This document shows positions 1-8,519 of a stretch of 64,000 nt of DNA, one piece after another; the first letter of the stretch is position 1, and each line of letters starts with the position of its first letter. The DNA is taken from positions 310,001-374,000 of the forward strand of contig NZ_CP009434.1 in the NCBI RefSeq assembly GCF_000960995.1, given 5' to 3'. The stretch comes from Burkholderia glumae LMG 2196 = ATCC 33617 (GTDB taxonomy: Bacteria; Pseudomonadota; Gammaproteobacteria; Burkholderiales; Burkholderiaceae). A program made the position numbers and the translations under genes. The notes under the pieces were generated by a model that searched no databases, was not told the origin of the DNA, and saw only the letters and a program-made list of their open reading frames with translations.

Positions 1-167
1 AGCGTATCGGCGGTGCCCTGCTCCAGCACCCCGGCGCGAATCCGGTTCTCGCAATACTCGCGCGAACGCGCCTCGATCAACACGGCGTCGATGCCGCGCA
101 GGCGCAGCAGATGGGACAGCAGCAGCCCGGCGGGGCCGGCACCGATGATCGCGACCTGGGTACGCAT
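1..167 (-). CDS. pobA: 4-hydroxybenzoate 3-monooxygenase, N-terminal part (gene runs off the window)
   Basis: The visible 55 codons encode the start of a flavoprotein aromatic hydroxylase: MRTQVAIIGAGPAGLLL contains the GxGxxG FAD-binding dinucleotide motif, followed by a RIRAGVLEQGT segment that is characteristic of PobA. PobA converts 4-hydroxybenzoate to protocatechuate with NADPH and O2 in the cytoplasm. The gene reads leftwards out of the window, so its length and active site cannot be checked. The start is set by the first in-frame ATG, with CAGGAGACG as a likely ribosome site about 10 bases upstream. It is divergent from the LysR-type gene at 295, which probably regulates it. Confidence 0.9.
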   Translation of the reverse strand, partial: MRTQVAIIGAGPAGLLLSHLLRLRGIDAVLIEARSREYCENRIRAGVLEQGTADT

Positions 168-219
168 TGTTCGTCTCCTGAACTTTGATTCGATGGATGA
201 ATACGTTGTGGAGCGATTG

Positions 220-234
220 TCGGTGCGACACCGA
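220..234. promoter_or_regulatory. LysR-type dyad between pobA and its regulator
   Basis: TCGGTG-CGA-CACCGA is a perfect inverted repeat with 6-bp arms. A second dyad, ATATG-GTT-CATAT, follows at 259-271. Both lie in the 127-bp gap between the divergent pobA and LysR genes and fit the partially symmetric recognition and activation sites of LysR-type regulators. The assignment is inference from position and symmetry. Confidence 0.55.
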
Positions 235-294
235 CTATGCGGCAATGCCATTTTGGAGATATGGTTCATATCGATTTCCGATAATGCTCGCGCC

Positions 295-1230
295 ATGCCC
301 GAACTCGATTTCGAACTCGATCTGAACCTGATCCCCTACCTGGTGGCGCTCGACGAGGCGCGCAACGTGACCCGCGCCGGCGATCTGCTGGGCGTGAGCC
401 AGCCGCGCGTGAGCGCGGCGCTGGCGCGGCTGCGCGAGCACTTCGGCGATCCGCTGTTCGTGCGCACCTCGCGCGGCATGGAGCCGACGCCGCGCGCGCT
501 GGCGCTGGTGCCGGCCGCGCGCGACGCGCTCGCGCAGATCCGGCGCGGCCTGGCCACGCCGCATGTGTTCGATCCGGCCGCCGCCACCGGCACCTTCTCG
601 CTCGCGCTGTCCGATGTCGGCGAGATCGTGTTCCTGCCGAGGCTGCTGCAGGAGCTCGCGCGCCTGGCGCCGCACGCGAACCTGCGCTCGGTGTCGCTGC
701 CGCACACGGAAGTCGAACGCGGGCTGGAGGCCGGCGCGGTGGATCTCGCGGTGGGCTATTTCCCCGATCTCGGCGGCAGCAACTTCTTCCAGCAGCGGCT
801 GTTCTCGCACCGCTTCATCTGCCTGGCGCGGCGCGGGCATCCGCTCGCGGGCGCGCCGCTCACGCTCGAGCAGTACCTCGCCTGCGGCCACGCGGTGGTG
901 CGCGCCGAAGGGCGCAGCCAGGAGATACTCGAGCAGCATCTGGCCAAGGCACGGCTGCACCGGCGCGCGGTGCTCGAGACCAGCCACTTCATGAGCCTGC
1001 CGTTCATCCTCGGCCGCACCGACCTGATCGCCACCGTCCCGCATGCGATCGGCTATGCCTATGCCGCCGAGCACGCGTCGATCACGCTGCTCGAGCCGCC
1101 GCTCGCGCTGCCGCGTTTCGATCTTCGCCAGCACTGGCATCGCAAGTTTCACAACGACCCGCGCACCAGCTGGCTGCGCGGCGTGGTGGCGGGCCTCTTC
1201 AACGACGCGCTCGACGAATGGCCGAAATGA
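295..1230 (+). CDS. LysR-type transcriptional regulator, probable regulator of pobA
   Basis: A 311-residue protein of usual LTTR length. The N-terminal winged helix covers about residues 10-70 (DEARNVTRAGDLLGVSQPRV, then a helix ending in DPLFVRTSRGMEPT), followed by a periplasmic-binding-like effector domain. The open frame extends upstream to position 13, but that stretch overlaps pobA antisense; ATG 295 gives the standard LTTR N-terminus. It is transcribed divergently from pobA, the usual arrangement for a LysR regulator of its neighbour, with two dyads in the shared promoter. The effector is probably 4-hydroxybenzoate or a related aromatic acid, which is inferred from context only. Confidence 0.88.
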   Translation: MPELDFELDLNLIPYLVALDEARNVTRAGDLLGVSQPRVSAALARLREHFGDPLFVRTSRGMEPTPRALALVPAARDALAQIRRGLATPHVFDPAAATGTFSLALSDVGEIVFLPRLLQELARLAPHANLRSVSLPHTEVERGLEAGAVDLAVGYFPDLGGSNFFQQRLFSHRFICLARRGHPLAGAPLTLEQYLACGHAVVRAEGRSQEILEQHLAKARLHRRAVLETSHFMSLPFILGRTDLIATVPHAIGYAYAAEHASITLLEPPLALPRFDLRQHWHRKFHNDPRTSWLRGVVAGLFNDALDEWPK

Positions 1231-1366
1231 AGCGGCGCGCGAGCGCGGCGCCGCCGAGCCGGCACACCCTGACGCGCCGCAAGCCGGTAGCCGGCGGCGG
1301 GGTCGCCAAAAGCATGAAACAATGTCTGGTCAGCCGCCCGAGCGGCGCCATCAGGAGCTCGAAAGC

Positions 1367-2026
1367 ATGTCGAAACGCAAGACCGCCAACAAGACGGCGG
1401 AACCCGTCGCTGCCCCGACCACCAGCGACATCGCGCGCCCGAGCCGCGCCGAAGCCGAGGATGCCGTGCGCGTACTGCTGCGCTGGGCCGGCGACGATCC
1501 CGCCCGCGAGGGCCTGCTCGATACGCCGGCGCGCGTGGTGCGCGCCTACGAAGAATTCTTTCGGGGCTACCAGCTCGAACCGCGCGAGATCCTCGCGCGC
1601 ACCTTCAGCGAGGTGGACGGCTACGACGAAATGATCGTGCTGAAGGACATCCGCTTCGAGAGCTATTGCGAGCACCACATGGTGCCGATCATCGGCCGCG
1701 CGCATGTCGCGTATCTGCCGAACCACCGCGTGGTGGGCATCTCGAAGCTGGCGCGGCTCGTCGATGCGTTCGCCAAGCGCCTGCAGATCCAGGAAAAGAT
1801 GACGGTGCAGATCGCCGATACCCTGTTCGAGGTGCTGCAGCCCAAGGGCGTCGGCGTGATCCTCGAGGCCGCGCACCAATGCATCTCGACGCGCGGCGTC
1901 CACAAGCCCGGCGTCGAGATGGTCACCTCGCGCATGCTCGGCACGTTCCGCAGCGATCCGGCCACGCGCCGCGAATTCCTGTCGATCGTGGCGAATCCGT
2001 CGTCGGTCAACCTGACCAACACGTGA
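1367..2026 (+). CDS. folE: GTP cyclohydrolase I
   Basis: A 219-residue enzyme that opens GTP to 7,8-dihydroneopterin triphosphate, the first step of folate/pterin synthesis. Family signatures are present: SYCEHHMVPIIGRAHVAY (zinc Cys and His ligands), then GISKLARLVD and QIQEKMT-type helices, and a C-terminal EAAHQCISTRGVHK segment carrying the second zinc Cys. ATG 1367 is chosen because AGGAG lies 9 bases upstream; a start a few codons earlier is possible. It overlaps the next gene (TGATG), so the two are translationally coupled. Burkholderia carry more than one folE; this copy on the secondary replicon may serve tetrahydromonapterin or another pterin rather than housekeeping folate. Confidence 0.93.
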   Translation: MSKRKTANKTAEPVAAPTTSDIARPSRAEAEDAVRVLLRWAGDDPAREGLLDTPARVVRAYEEFFRGYQLEPREILARTFSEVDGYDEMIVLKDIRFESYCEHHMVPIIGRAHVAYLPNHRVVGISKLARLVDAFAKRLQIQEKMTVQIADTLFEVLQPKGVGVILEAAHQCISTRGVHKPGVEMVTSRMLGTFRSDPATRREFLSIVANPSSVNLTNT

Positions 2027-2841
2027 TGGCACGGCACGCTCCCCCCGCCGCCTCGGCCGACGCCGCGCCGGTGGTGCTCGTGACGGGCGCCGCGCGCCGC
2101 GCGGGCCGCGTGTTCGCGCGCCGCTTCGGCGAGCGCGGCTACCGCGTCGCCGTGCATTACGACCGCTCGGCCGACGCGGCCGACGCCACCGCGCACGAGA
2201 TCGACGCGGCCGGTGCCGCCGCCGCGGCGCTGCCGGCCGACCTGAGCGACGCCCAGGCCTGCGCGGCGCTCGTCGATGCGGTCTACGCGCGCTTCGGGCG
2301 GCTCGACGTGCTGGTCAACAACGCGTCGGTGTTCTGGCAGGACCACTTCCCGAGCTTCGAGCTCGACGCGCTCGACGCCGCCTGGCAGATCAACTGCCGC
2401 GCGCCGCTGCTGCTCGCGCGGCGCTTTCACGATCGCGCGAAGGCGGCCGGCACGCAGGGCGTGGTAATCAACGTGATCGACCAAAAGATCCGCGACAACT
2501 TCCATCGCGACCACTTCAGCTACACGGTCGCGAAGGCCGCGCTCGGCAACCTGACGCAGATGCTCGCGATGTCGGCCGCGCCGGTGCTGCGCGTCAACGC
2601 GGTATTCCCGGGGCTGATGCTGCGCAGCGACGACCAGACCGAGGCCGATTTCGAGCACGCGAGCCGCGCCTCGACGCCGCTCGCCCGGATCGCCGGACCC
2701 GACGACGTGGCGGACGCGATCCTGCTGCTGACGGGCAGTGCGTACAACGGCGTCGACTTCGTCGTGGACGCGGGGCAAAACCTGATCCGCGTCGATCAGG
2801 ACGTGCTCTACAAGCACCGCTCGCCGGCCACGTCACGCTGA
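2026..2841 (+). CDS. folM: pteridine-reductase-like SDR (FolM/PTR1 type)
   Basis: A 271-residue short-chain dehydrogenase. The dinucleotide motif near the N-terminus reads TGAARRAG, the TGxxxRxG variant of pteridine reductases and FolM, instead of the usual TGxxxGxG. NNAS and the catalytic YTVAK follow. The predicted reaction is NADPH-dependent reduction of dihydropterin (dihydromonapterin or dihydrofolate) to the tetrahydro form. The start overlaps the folE stop (TGATG), so an operon with GTP cyclohydrolase I is nearly certain and supports the pterin assignment. The frame is open further upstream but that lies inside folE. A generic SDR role cannot be excluded. Confidence 0.85.
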   Translation: MARHAPPAASADAAPVVLVTGAARRAGRVFARRFGERGYRVAVHYDRSADAADATAHEIDAAGAAAAALPADLSDAQACAALVDAVYARFGRLDVLVNNASVFWQDHFPSFELDALDAAWQINCRAPLLLARRFHDRAKAAGTQGVVINVIDQKIRDNFHRDHFSYTVAKAALGNLTQMLAMSAAPVLRVNAVFPGLMLRSDDQTEADFEHASRASTPLARIAGPDDVADAILLLTGSAYNGVDFVVDAGQNLIRVDQDVLYKHRSPATSR

Positions 2842-3047
2842 GCGGCCGGCACCGGCGGCTTGCGCGCACGCTGCCGCCGCGCGGCGCGTGGTGCCGGCCG
2901 GCCACCGGCTTGCCGCCGCAGCGCGCCCTCTCGCTTGGGCAAGCGCGCCGGGCCACGCCGCCCGTCAGTTCTCCGAAGGATCGGGATCGAATCCGCATTG
3001 CCGCGATGGCACTGCCTCGGCGCCGGTCTCGATCGACGCGCCTCGGT

Positions 3048-3066
3048 TCCCGAAAAATCTCACCTT
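3048..3066 (-). repeat. isolated origin iteron copy
   Basis: The minus strand reads AAGGTGAGATTTTTCGGGA, identical over all 19 bases to the iteron at 58879-58897 in the replication origin, about 55 kb away. It lies in the 283-bp gene-free gap between the folM-like gene and the serine acetyltransferase. No other iteron is seen in this gap. Confidence 0.8.
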
Positions 3067-3124
3067 CGCGGCGGGCCGGCCGCCTGCGCGGCGCCGGCGT
3101 ACCGGCGTGCCGCGCGCACCTGCG

Positions 3125-4057
3125 TCACGCGCCGCCGTCGCGCTCCGTGCGTTCGCCTTCGCGCACCTTGCCCTGGGCGACGCTGCTGCCCGGCGGCACG
3201 CTGTGCGTGAGCCAGACATTGCCGCCGATCACCGAGCCCTGCCCGATCGTCACGCGGCCCAGAATCGTCGCGCCGGCGTAGATCACCACGTCGTCCTCGA
3301 CGATCGGATGCCGCGCGTTGCCCTTCACGAGCGCGCCGTCGCCGTCGGCGGGGAAGCTCTTCGCGCCGAGCGTGACGTGCTGGTAGAGACGCACGCGCTC
3401 GCCGATGATCGCGGTCTCGCCGATCACCACGCCGGTGCCGTGGTCGATGAAGAAGCTCGGGCCGATCGTGGCGCCCGGGTGGATGTCGATGCCGCTGGCC
3501 GAATGGGCGATCTCGTTGATAAAGCGCGCGAGCAGCGGCACGCCGAGCCGGTGCAGCGCATGCGCGAGGCGGTGATGCATCATCGCGAGCACGCCGGGAT
3601 AGCAGAGCAGGATCTCGGTGATGTGCTGCGCGGCGGGATCGCCCGCGTAGGCGGCCTGGATGTCGCTGACGAGCAGCGCGCGGATCGACGGCAGCTGCCG
3701 GCCGAAGGTGCGCGCGATCTCGAACGCGCGTTCGTCGAGCTCCGCGAAGCCGGTGTCCGCATGCTCGGGCAGGAACCGCAGCGCGCGGCGCACCTGCTCG
3801 TGCAGCACGCGCAGGGTGGACTCCAGCGTGTGGCCGACATAGAAGTCGACGCTCTCGTCGGTCAGGTCCGGCGCGCCGTAATGGGTGGGAAACAGCGAGG
3901 CGCGCAGGCCGGTCACGAACTTGCAGATGGCGTCGCGCGAGGGCAGCTCGCGGATGCCGCGCGGGTGGCGCGTGCGGTGCAGGGTTTCGCGCGACTCGCG
4001 CAGCTCGGCGACGATCTGTTCAAGGCCCCAGGAGCGGCCGGCGGACGAATTCGACAT
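3125..4057 (-). CDS. serine O-acetyltransferase (EpsC/CysE family)
   Basis: A 310-residue protein that transfers acetyl from acetyl-CoA to L-serine, giving the precursor of cysteine. The N-terminal half is the helical SATase domain. The C-terminal half is a left-handed beta-helix made of hexapeptide repeats, with GIDIHPGATIGPSFFIDHGT and GVVIGETAIIGE typical of the catalytic region. A loop at ADGDGALVKGNARHP precedes the end of the helix and is the form seen in EpsC-like enzymes. The frame closes just before the isolated iteron in the 2.8-3.1 kb gap. No adjacent cysteine synthase is present, so its role (housekeeping or specialised thiol supply) is open. Confidence 0.88.
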   Translation of the reverse strand: MSNSSAGRSWGLEQIVAELRESRETLHRTRHPRGIRELPSRDAICKFVTGLRASLFPTHYGAPDLTDESVDFYVGHTLESTLRVLHEQVRRALRFLPEHADTGFAELDERAFEIARTFGRQLPSIRALLVSDIQAAYAGDPAAQHITEILLCYPGVLAMMHHRLAHALHRLGVPLLARFINEIAHSASGIDIHPGATIGPSFFIDHGTGVVIGETAIIGERVRLYQHVTLGAKSFPADGDGALVKGNARHPIVEDDVVIYAGATILGRVTIGQGSVIGGNVWLTHSVPPGSSVAQGKVREGERTERDGGA

Positions 4058-4176
4058 GGCAGGGGAAGCCGGCCGCGAGCAAACCCGCGGCCGCGCTGGA
4101 AGAATGAAGGATGGCTAGGACGACAAGATTACCGCGTTTCGGATAAGCACGAGAAATGCCGGGCTGCCGCCGGCGG

Positions 4177-4413
4177 CTAGAGCGTCATGTTGCTCGCGTC
4201 GATCCAGCGCACGGCCCAGTCGCGCGCATGCGCGACCGCCTCGCCTTCTTCGCAGAAATGGAGATCGGATGGAAAAAACCGGTTCGCGACCAGTTCGCCG
4301 TCGCTCGATCGGGAAATCACCACGTAGGGTTGGAACGAACCGTCGCCGGCACGGGCCGGCGCGCAATTGAGAAGATAGCCACGATGGGTGAATGCCGTTG
4401 TCGTCGAATGCAT
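4177..4413 (-). CDS. conserved hypothetical protein, 78 residues
   Basis: A short protein beginning MHSTTTAFTHRGYLLNC with a compact mixed alpha/beta character (YVVISRSSDGELV, then FFPSDLHFCEEGEAVAHARDWAVRWID). The pattern of a beta-hairpin then a helix ending in W-x-x-x-W-I-D resembles small Burkholderiales proteins of unknown function. The frame is open to a GTG at 4458 (93 residues). Neither start has a convincing ribosome site, so the N-terminus is uncertain. It has no membrane segment or signal peptide. I do not recognise a function. Confidence 0.6.
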   Translation of the reverse strand: MHSTTTAFTHRGYLLNCAPARAGDGSFQPYVVISRSSDGELVANRFFPSDLHFCEEGEAVAHARDWAVRWIDASNMTL

Positions 4414-4863
4414 GAGTCCGCCCCAGCTTGTGTCCCTTGTGTTTTTCTTCGCTGCCACCGTCCCGGGTGTCGCGGTGCCCGTCGCGGGCAGGAGCGGCGC
4501 GGCGGGCCGAGGCCGCCGCGCCGATCTCGTAGCGCATCATACTCTGTCGCTTGTCTGTCTTCTACCTGAAATAAATCCTCCCGATGAGGAGGCGCGGCGC
4601 ACCGTTCCACGATGCGGCAGGCGGCCGGCACGGGGTTTTCACGGATCGCGGCAAAGCGCGCGCAAGCGGCGGCGACCGACGCTCGACAGTGGTGCACGGC
4701 CGCCGCCGGGCGGTATGGAACGGCGCCAAGGTGCGACATGATTGCACAGCGCCTCCATGACGCTGAAAATCGAGAAACGATCGTATAACCTCCGTCGCAG
4801 CATCCTCTTCAACCGCATCCGGCGCCGCCGGACGGCCTTCATCCACCGCACCAGGGAGCCCTC
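4414..4863. other. gene-free stretch before the universal stress gene
   Basis: About 450 bp with only short overlapping frames and no recognisable product. It must contain the promoters of the small hypothetical gene (leftwards) and of the stress protein (rightwards). I see no clear Fnr box or terminator in it. Confidence 0.5.
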
Positions 4864-5328
4864 ATGTACCAGCGCATCTTCGTAGCAGTCGACGGCAGCG
4901 ACACGTCGCGTCACGCCTTCGATGCGGCCCTTGCCCTCTCGAAATCGGAGCACGCGACGCTGCGCGCGTTCTATGCGATCGAGAACGCAGCCCTCTATTA
5001 CAGCGTTCCCGGCTACGATCCGTCCGTGCTGCACGAGCAGCTCGTCGCACAGGGCGGCGACCTCACGCGCGACTTCGAGCAGCGCATGCAGGAGGCCGGC
5101 GTGACGGGCGACGTGCTGACCGGCGAGGCCGCCACGCTCGCCGACGTGTCTTCGCTGATCCTCGAGGCGGCGACCGAATACGGCGCCGACCTGCTCGTGC
5201 TCGGCACGCACGGCCGGCGCGGCTTCAAACGCCTGATGCTCGGCAGCGTCGCCGAGCAATGCGTCCGGCGGGCTTGCCTGCCGGTGCTGCTGATCCCATC
5301 TGCGGCATCGCATTCAAACGAAACGTAA
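4864..5328 (+). CDS. universal stress protein, UspA family
   Basis: A 154-residue single-domain Usp. The N-terminus MYQRIFVAVDGSDTS is the usual first beta strand and ATP loop. Near the C-terminus GTHGRRGFKRLMLGSVAE fits the ATP-binding Gx2Gx9GS signature. Such proteins bind ATP as cytoplasmic dimers and rise under oxygen limitation, starvation or stress. An Fnr-type regulator lies 141 bp downstream on the same strand, a pairing that suggests a low-oxygen role. A hairpin at 5365-5400 separates the two genes. Confidence 0.9.
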   Translation: MYQRIFVAVDGSDTSRHAFDAALALSKSEHATLRAFYAIENAALYYSVPGYDPSVLHEQLVAQGGDLTRDFEQRMQEAGVTGDVLTGEAATLADVSSLILEAATEYGADLLVLGTHGRRGFKRLMLGSVAEQCVRRACLPVLLIPSAASHSNET

Positions 5329-5364
5329 GCAAAAGATAAGGAACGCTGATCACATTGCCGTGGC

Positions 5365-5400
5365 GCAAAACGCGACGCACTACGCGTCGCGGCGTTTTGC
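5365..5400 (+). terminator. hairpin after the universal stress gene
   Basis: GCAAAACGC pairs with GCGTTTTGC outside an inner GACGC/GCGTC stem and a 5-nt loop, with a 3-nt bulge on the right arm. It begins 36 bases after the stop at 5328 and no long T-run follows. It may act as a terminator or as an attenuator ahead of fnr. Confidence 0.5.
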
Positions 5401-5469
5401 CGCTCAGCCCATGGAAAAGCCGGTGGGACAATAGTCACCGTTGCTTCTTCATAAGTGTGAGTACGCATC

Positions 5470-6219
5470 ATGTTGATTCCTGTAGCCCAACGTTCCTCCC
5501 GCCCCACCCGCTCCTCCAGCTCCTGGGCACCCCATCCCGCCGCGCATTGCTCCACCTGTTCGATGCGCCACCTCTGCATGCCGCAAGGCCTCAATAGCGA
5601 GGCCATCGAGCGGCTCGAATCGGTGATCTGCGCGGCGCGCCCCGTGCGCCGCGGCGAAGCGCTGTTCCGCGAAGGCGACGAGTTCGACAACCTCTACGCC
5701 GTGCGCTCCGGCTCGCTCAAGACCATCGCCACGCGTCAGGACGGCCGCGAGCAAGTGGCAGGCCTCCATCTGGCCGGCGAGGCGCTCGGCTTCGACGGCA
5801 TCTGCGACAGCCACCATCCGCGCACCGCGGTCGCGCTCGAGGACAGCACCGTCTGCGTGATTCCCTACGGCTCGCTGCGCTCGCTGTGCTCCGAGGCCAG
5901 CACGCTGCAGGCGCGCGTGCTGAAGCTGATGAGCGAGCAGATCGTGCGCGAGACGACGCAGGCCATCTTGCTCGGGTCGCTGAACGCCGACGAGCGCGTC
6001 GCCTCGTTCCTGCTCGACGTCTCGGCGCGCTACATGGTGCGCGGCTATTCGGCCACCGAATTCAACCTGCGCATGACGCGCGAGGACATCGGCAGCTACC
6101 TGGGCATCACGCTCGAAACGGTCAGCCGCACGCTGTCGAAGTTCCAGCGGCAGGGCCTGCTCGTCATGCAGGGGCGCGTCGTGCGCGTGCTCGATTTCGA
6201 CGGACTGCGCAAGATCTGA
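5470..6219 (+). CDS. fnr: Fnr-family oxygen-sensing transcription factor
   Basis: A 249-residue Crp/Fnr protein. The N-terminal cysteines Cys27, Cys30 and Cys36 (C-x2-C-x5-C) plus Cys129 in STVCVIP match the four ligands of the oxygen-labile [4Fe-4S] cluster of E. coli Fnr. A cNMP-like beta-barrel follows. The helix-turn-helix is MTREDIGSYLGITLETVSRT, with E-x-x-S-R in the recognition helix as in Fnr, which reads TTGAT half-sites. It would activate or repress genes under low oxygen, and the neighbouring universal stress protein is a plausible target. I found no perfect TTGAT-N4-ATCAA site near either gene. The gene ends before the bidirectional terminator at 6327. Confidence 0.9.
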   Translation: MLIPVAQRSSRPTRSSSSWAPHPAAHCSTCSMRHLCMPQGLNSEAIERLESVICAARPVRRGEALFREGDEFDNLYAVRSGSLKTIATRQDGREQVAGLHLAGEALGFDGICDSHHPRTAVALEDSTVCVIPYGSLRSLCSEASTLQARVLKLMSEQIVRETTQAILLGSLNADERVASFLLDVSARYMVRGYSATEFNLRMTREDIGSYLGITLETVSRTLSKFQRQGLLVMQGRVVRVLDFDGLRKI

Positions 6220-6326
6220 TGGTTCCGTTATCGAAGGGTCCGATGCGCGGCTCGATCCCGCCTTCGACTCAGGACCCCACTGCCACTGCCCAGCGAGGCC
6301 CGACGCCTGTCGGCCCTGCGATCACA

Positions 6327-6350
6327 AAAGGCGCCTCCCGAGGCGCCTTT
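6327..6350. terminator. bidirectional intrinsic terminator
   Basis: An 11-bp stem AAAGGCGCCTC / GAGGCGCCTTT with a 2-nt loop is followed by ATTTTTT on the plus strand. The minus strand ends the stem in TTTTG. It sits between the convergent fnr and argP genes and can stop both. Confidence 0.85.
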
Positions 6351-6381
6351 ATTTTTTGCGGTCCGCGCCTTCGGCCCGCCT

Positions 6382-7272
6382 TCAATCCAGCCATTGCGCG
6401 GCACTGGCCTTCAGCACGCGGCTGAATTCGTCCAGCCAGCCGATCGACAGCCGCCAGCTCTGCCAGTAAAGCTCGATGTCGATGCTGCGCCCCTCCGACA
6501 GATCCACCATCTCGCCCGAGGCCACCTGCCGCTCGACCATGCGAACCGGGCACATCCCCCAGCCGAGCCCCGTCTCGCAGGCGCGCAGATAGCCTGCCAC
6601 GTGTGGAATCCAGTGCTTCGGCGGATCGAGATCGGTGCGCGTCGCGCGCCGGATGAAGCGCATCTGCAGGCTGTCCTTCGGGCTGAACATCACGCACGGC
6701 GCGCGCCGCAGCGCCTCGCGCGTGAGGCCGTCGGCGAAATAGCGCGCCTGGAACGCCGGTGAACAGACCGCTTGATAGCGAATCCGGCCAAGCCGCGTCG
6801 ACCGGCAGCCCTGGATCGGCTCGGCCTGCGCGGTGATCGCGCCCTGCACGCTGCCGTCGCGAATCCGCTCGGCGGTGTAATCCTGGTCGTCGATCACGAG
6901 GTCGAGCAGCGTGCCGCTCTGCGCGCAGAACGGGGCGACCGCATCGATGAACCAGGTCGCCACGCTGTCGTCGTTCACCGCGATGCGCAGCGTCGGCCAC
7001 GCGCCCACCGCGCCGGGCAGATGCGGCACCTGCCCGGACAGCTCGGCCTCCAGCAGTTGCACGCGCTCCGTATGCCGGCACAGCAGCGCGCCCGAGGTGG
7101 TCGCCACGCACGGCTGCCCGCGCTTGACGAGCACGCTGCCGACCCGCTCCTCGAGCAGCTTGATCCGCTGCGATACCGCCGACGGCGACACGTTGAGGTC
7201 CTTCGCCGCGCGTTCGAACGATCCTTGCCGGATCACCGCGGACAGTGCCTCGAGCAGCGCGTAGTCGAGCAT
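6382..7272 (-). CDS. argP: LysR-type regulator ArgP/LysG
   Basis: A 296-residue LTTR. The N-terminus LDYALLEALSAVIRQGSFER and AKDLNVSPSAVSQRIKLLEER match ArgP (IciA)/LysG, which senses arginine and lysine and activates the amino-acid exporter gene. It is divergent from argO/lysE with 106 bp between starts, the standard pairing of this system. The start ATG 7272 has AAGGAAA about 8 bases upstream. The effector domain is complete. Regulation is expected through the shared promoter, with arginine and lysine as opposing ligands. Confidence 0.9.
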   Translation of the reverse strand: MLDYALLEALSAVIRQGSFERAAKDLNVSPSAVSQRIKLLEERVGSVLVKRGQPCVATTSGALLCRHTERVQLLEAELSGQVPHLPGAVGAWPTLRIAVNDDSVATWFIDAVAPFCAQSGTLLDLVIDDQDYTAERIRDGSVQGAITAQAEPIQGCRSTRLGRIRYQAVCSPAFQARYFADGLTREALRRAPCVMFSPKDSLQMRFIRRATRTDLDPPKHWIPHVAGYLRACETGLGWGMCPVRMVERQVASGEMVDLSEGRSIDIELYWQSWRLSIGWLDEFSRVLKASAAQWLD

Positions 7273-7378
7273 TCAGATTTCCTTCATAGAGATTAGGGAA
7301 TTTAGCTTTTCTTATGCATCCCGAACCCGCAGACTAGCCGCATCCGTCCCTCAAGTCCACCGTCCGCCCCAACATTCC

Positions 7379-7999
7379 ATGAATTGGATCGCCTTCACTC
7401 ATGGCGCCGCGCTCTGCGCGTCGCTGATCGTCACCATCGGCGCGCAGAACGCCTTCGTGCTGCGCCAGGGCATCATGCGCTCGCATATCGGCAAGATCGT
7501 CGTGCTCTGCGCGCTGTCCGACATGCTGCTGATCGCCGTCGGCGTGGGCGGCGCCTCCGCGCTGGTCGAGCGTTATCCGGCCTTTATCCACGCCGTGCTC
7601 TACATCGGCCTGGCCTACCTCGTGTGGTTCGGCCTGAGCGCGCTGCTGCGCGCGCTGAAACCCGGCCATGCCACGCTCGACGCCGCCTCGGGCCAGGCGG
7701 CGGCACCGGCGCAGCGCGCGCTGCCGATCGTGATGATGACGCTCGCCTTCACCTGGCTCAATCCGCACGTCTATCTCGACACCTTCCTGCTGATCGGCAC
7801 GGCCGGCGCGCGCGAGCCGGCGGGCGCACGCGCCGCGTTCGCGATCGGCGCGATGACGGTCAGCGTGCTGTGGTTCGTCGGCCTGGGCTACGGTGCGCGG
7901 CTGCTCGCGCCGCTGTTTCGCAAGGCGCTGGCGTGGCGCCTGCTGGACGGGGCGATGGGCGGCATGGTGCTTTGCCTGGCGGCCACCCAGTTGTCTTGA
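7379..7999 (+). CDS. argO: LysE/ArgO-family amino-acid exporter
   Basis: A 206-residue inner-membrane protein with about six hydrophobic segments. The N-terminal GAQNAFVLRQGI and the mid-protein FTWLNPHVYLDT are the conserved LysE/ArgO motifs. It exports L-arginine and/or L-lysine (and toxic analogues such as canavanine) using the proton gradient. It is divergent from argP, which should activate it. No ribosome site is obvious upstream of ATG 7379, but the N-terminus is that of the family. Confidence 0.9.
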   Translation: MNWIAFTHGAALCASLIVTIGAQNAFVLRQGIMRSHIGKIVVLCALSDMLLIAVGVGGASALVERYPAFIHAVLYIGLAYLVWFGLSALLRALKPGHATLDAASGQAAAPAQRALPIVMMTLAFTWLNPHVYLDTFLLIGTAGAREPAGARAAFAIGAMTVSVLWFVGLGYGARLLAPLFRKALAWRLLDGAMGGMVLCLAATQLS

Positions 8000-8519
8000 T
8001 GGCCTTGAGGGCCTTGAGTGTCTCGAACGCCGGACGAGACACGCCGGCAGCGGCGACGCCGGCCACGCAGGTTGCCCCGTCTTCAGCGCCGCCGCGAAAT
8101 CCTCGGCGACCAGGCGGGCATGCTCGCGACCGGCTGCGGGTGCGCGGGCGAACCGCTGCATTCCTGGCCTCGGGGCGCGCTCGCGCCGATCGCGAACGGC
8201 GTGTCCCTGCCGCAGGCGCCGCGCGGGCGCTATTGTAAAGACGCCCCGGCCGCGCCGGCCACGTCCATCGGATTTGGCGCGCCGCCGGTGCGCGAGCTGC
8301 GCGTTGCCTGGCTATCCCGCGCGGCCGTGAGATCCGAAGCCGTCACGGACCCCGGGCCGGCCCGCGCGGCCGCGCCGCATGCAAACGGACCGGTCGCGCG
8401 CGCTGCGCGACCGGTCCGTCATGGTTCGGCCGTGGCAGGGGCCAACGAGCCGGGCTGGGCCGTGCCGCGCCACGAATCGCGCGCCGGCGCCGGGCAACTC
8501 GGCGCCGCGGGCTTGCCGC
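8000..8519. other. gene-free stretch with a 15-bp perfect hairpin
   Basis: Downstream of argO and downstream of the convergent esterase gene, 520 bp hold no supportable gene. The notable element is a perfect inverted repeat at 8385-8419 (ACGGACCGGTCGCGC arms, 5-nt loop), about 100 bp past the esterase stop. It has no T-run but could act as a terminator for the esterase operon. Confidence 0.55.

Noticed and set aside
235..1152. 305-residue open frame opposite the LysR gene
   Set aside because: It is an antisense shadow: no domain, extreme Arg/Ala/Gly/His content, and the opposite strand encodes a clear LTTR. The same applies to most long frames opposite genes in this GC-rich window.
5329..5469. 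Fnr box controlling the fnr or usp gene
   Set aside because: TTGAT occurs at 5473 inside the gene start, but without a proper ATCAA partner at the right spacing; I see no usable dyad.
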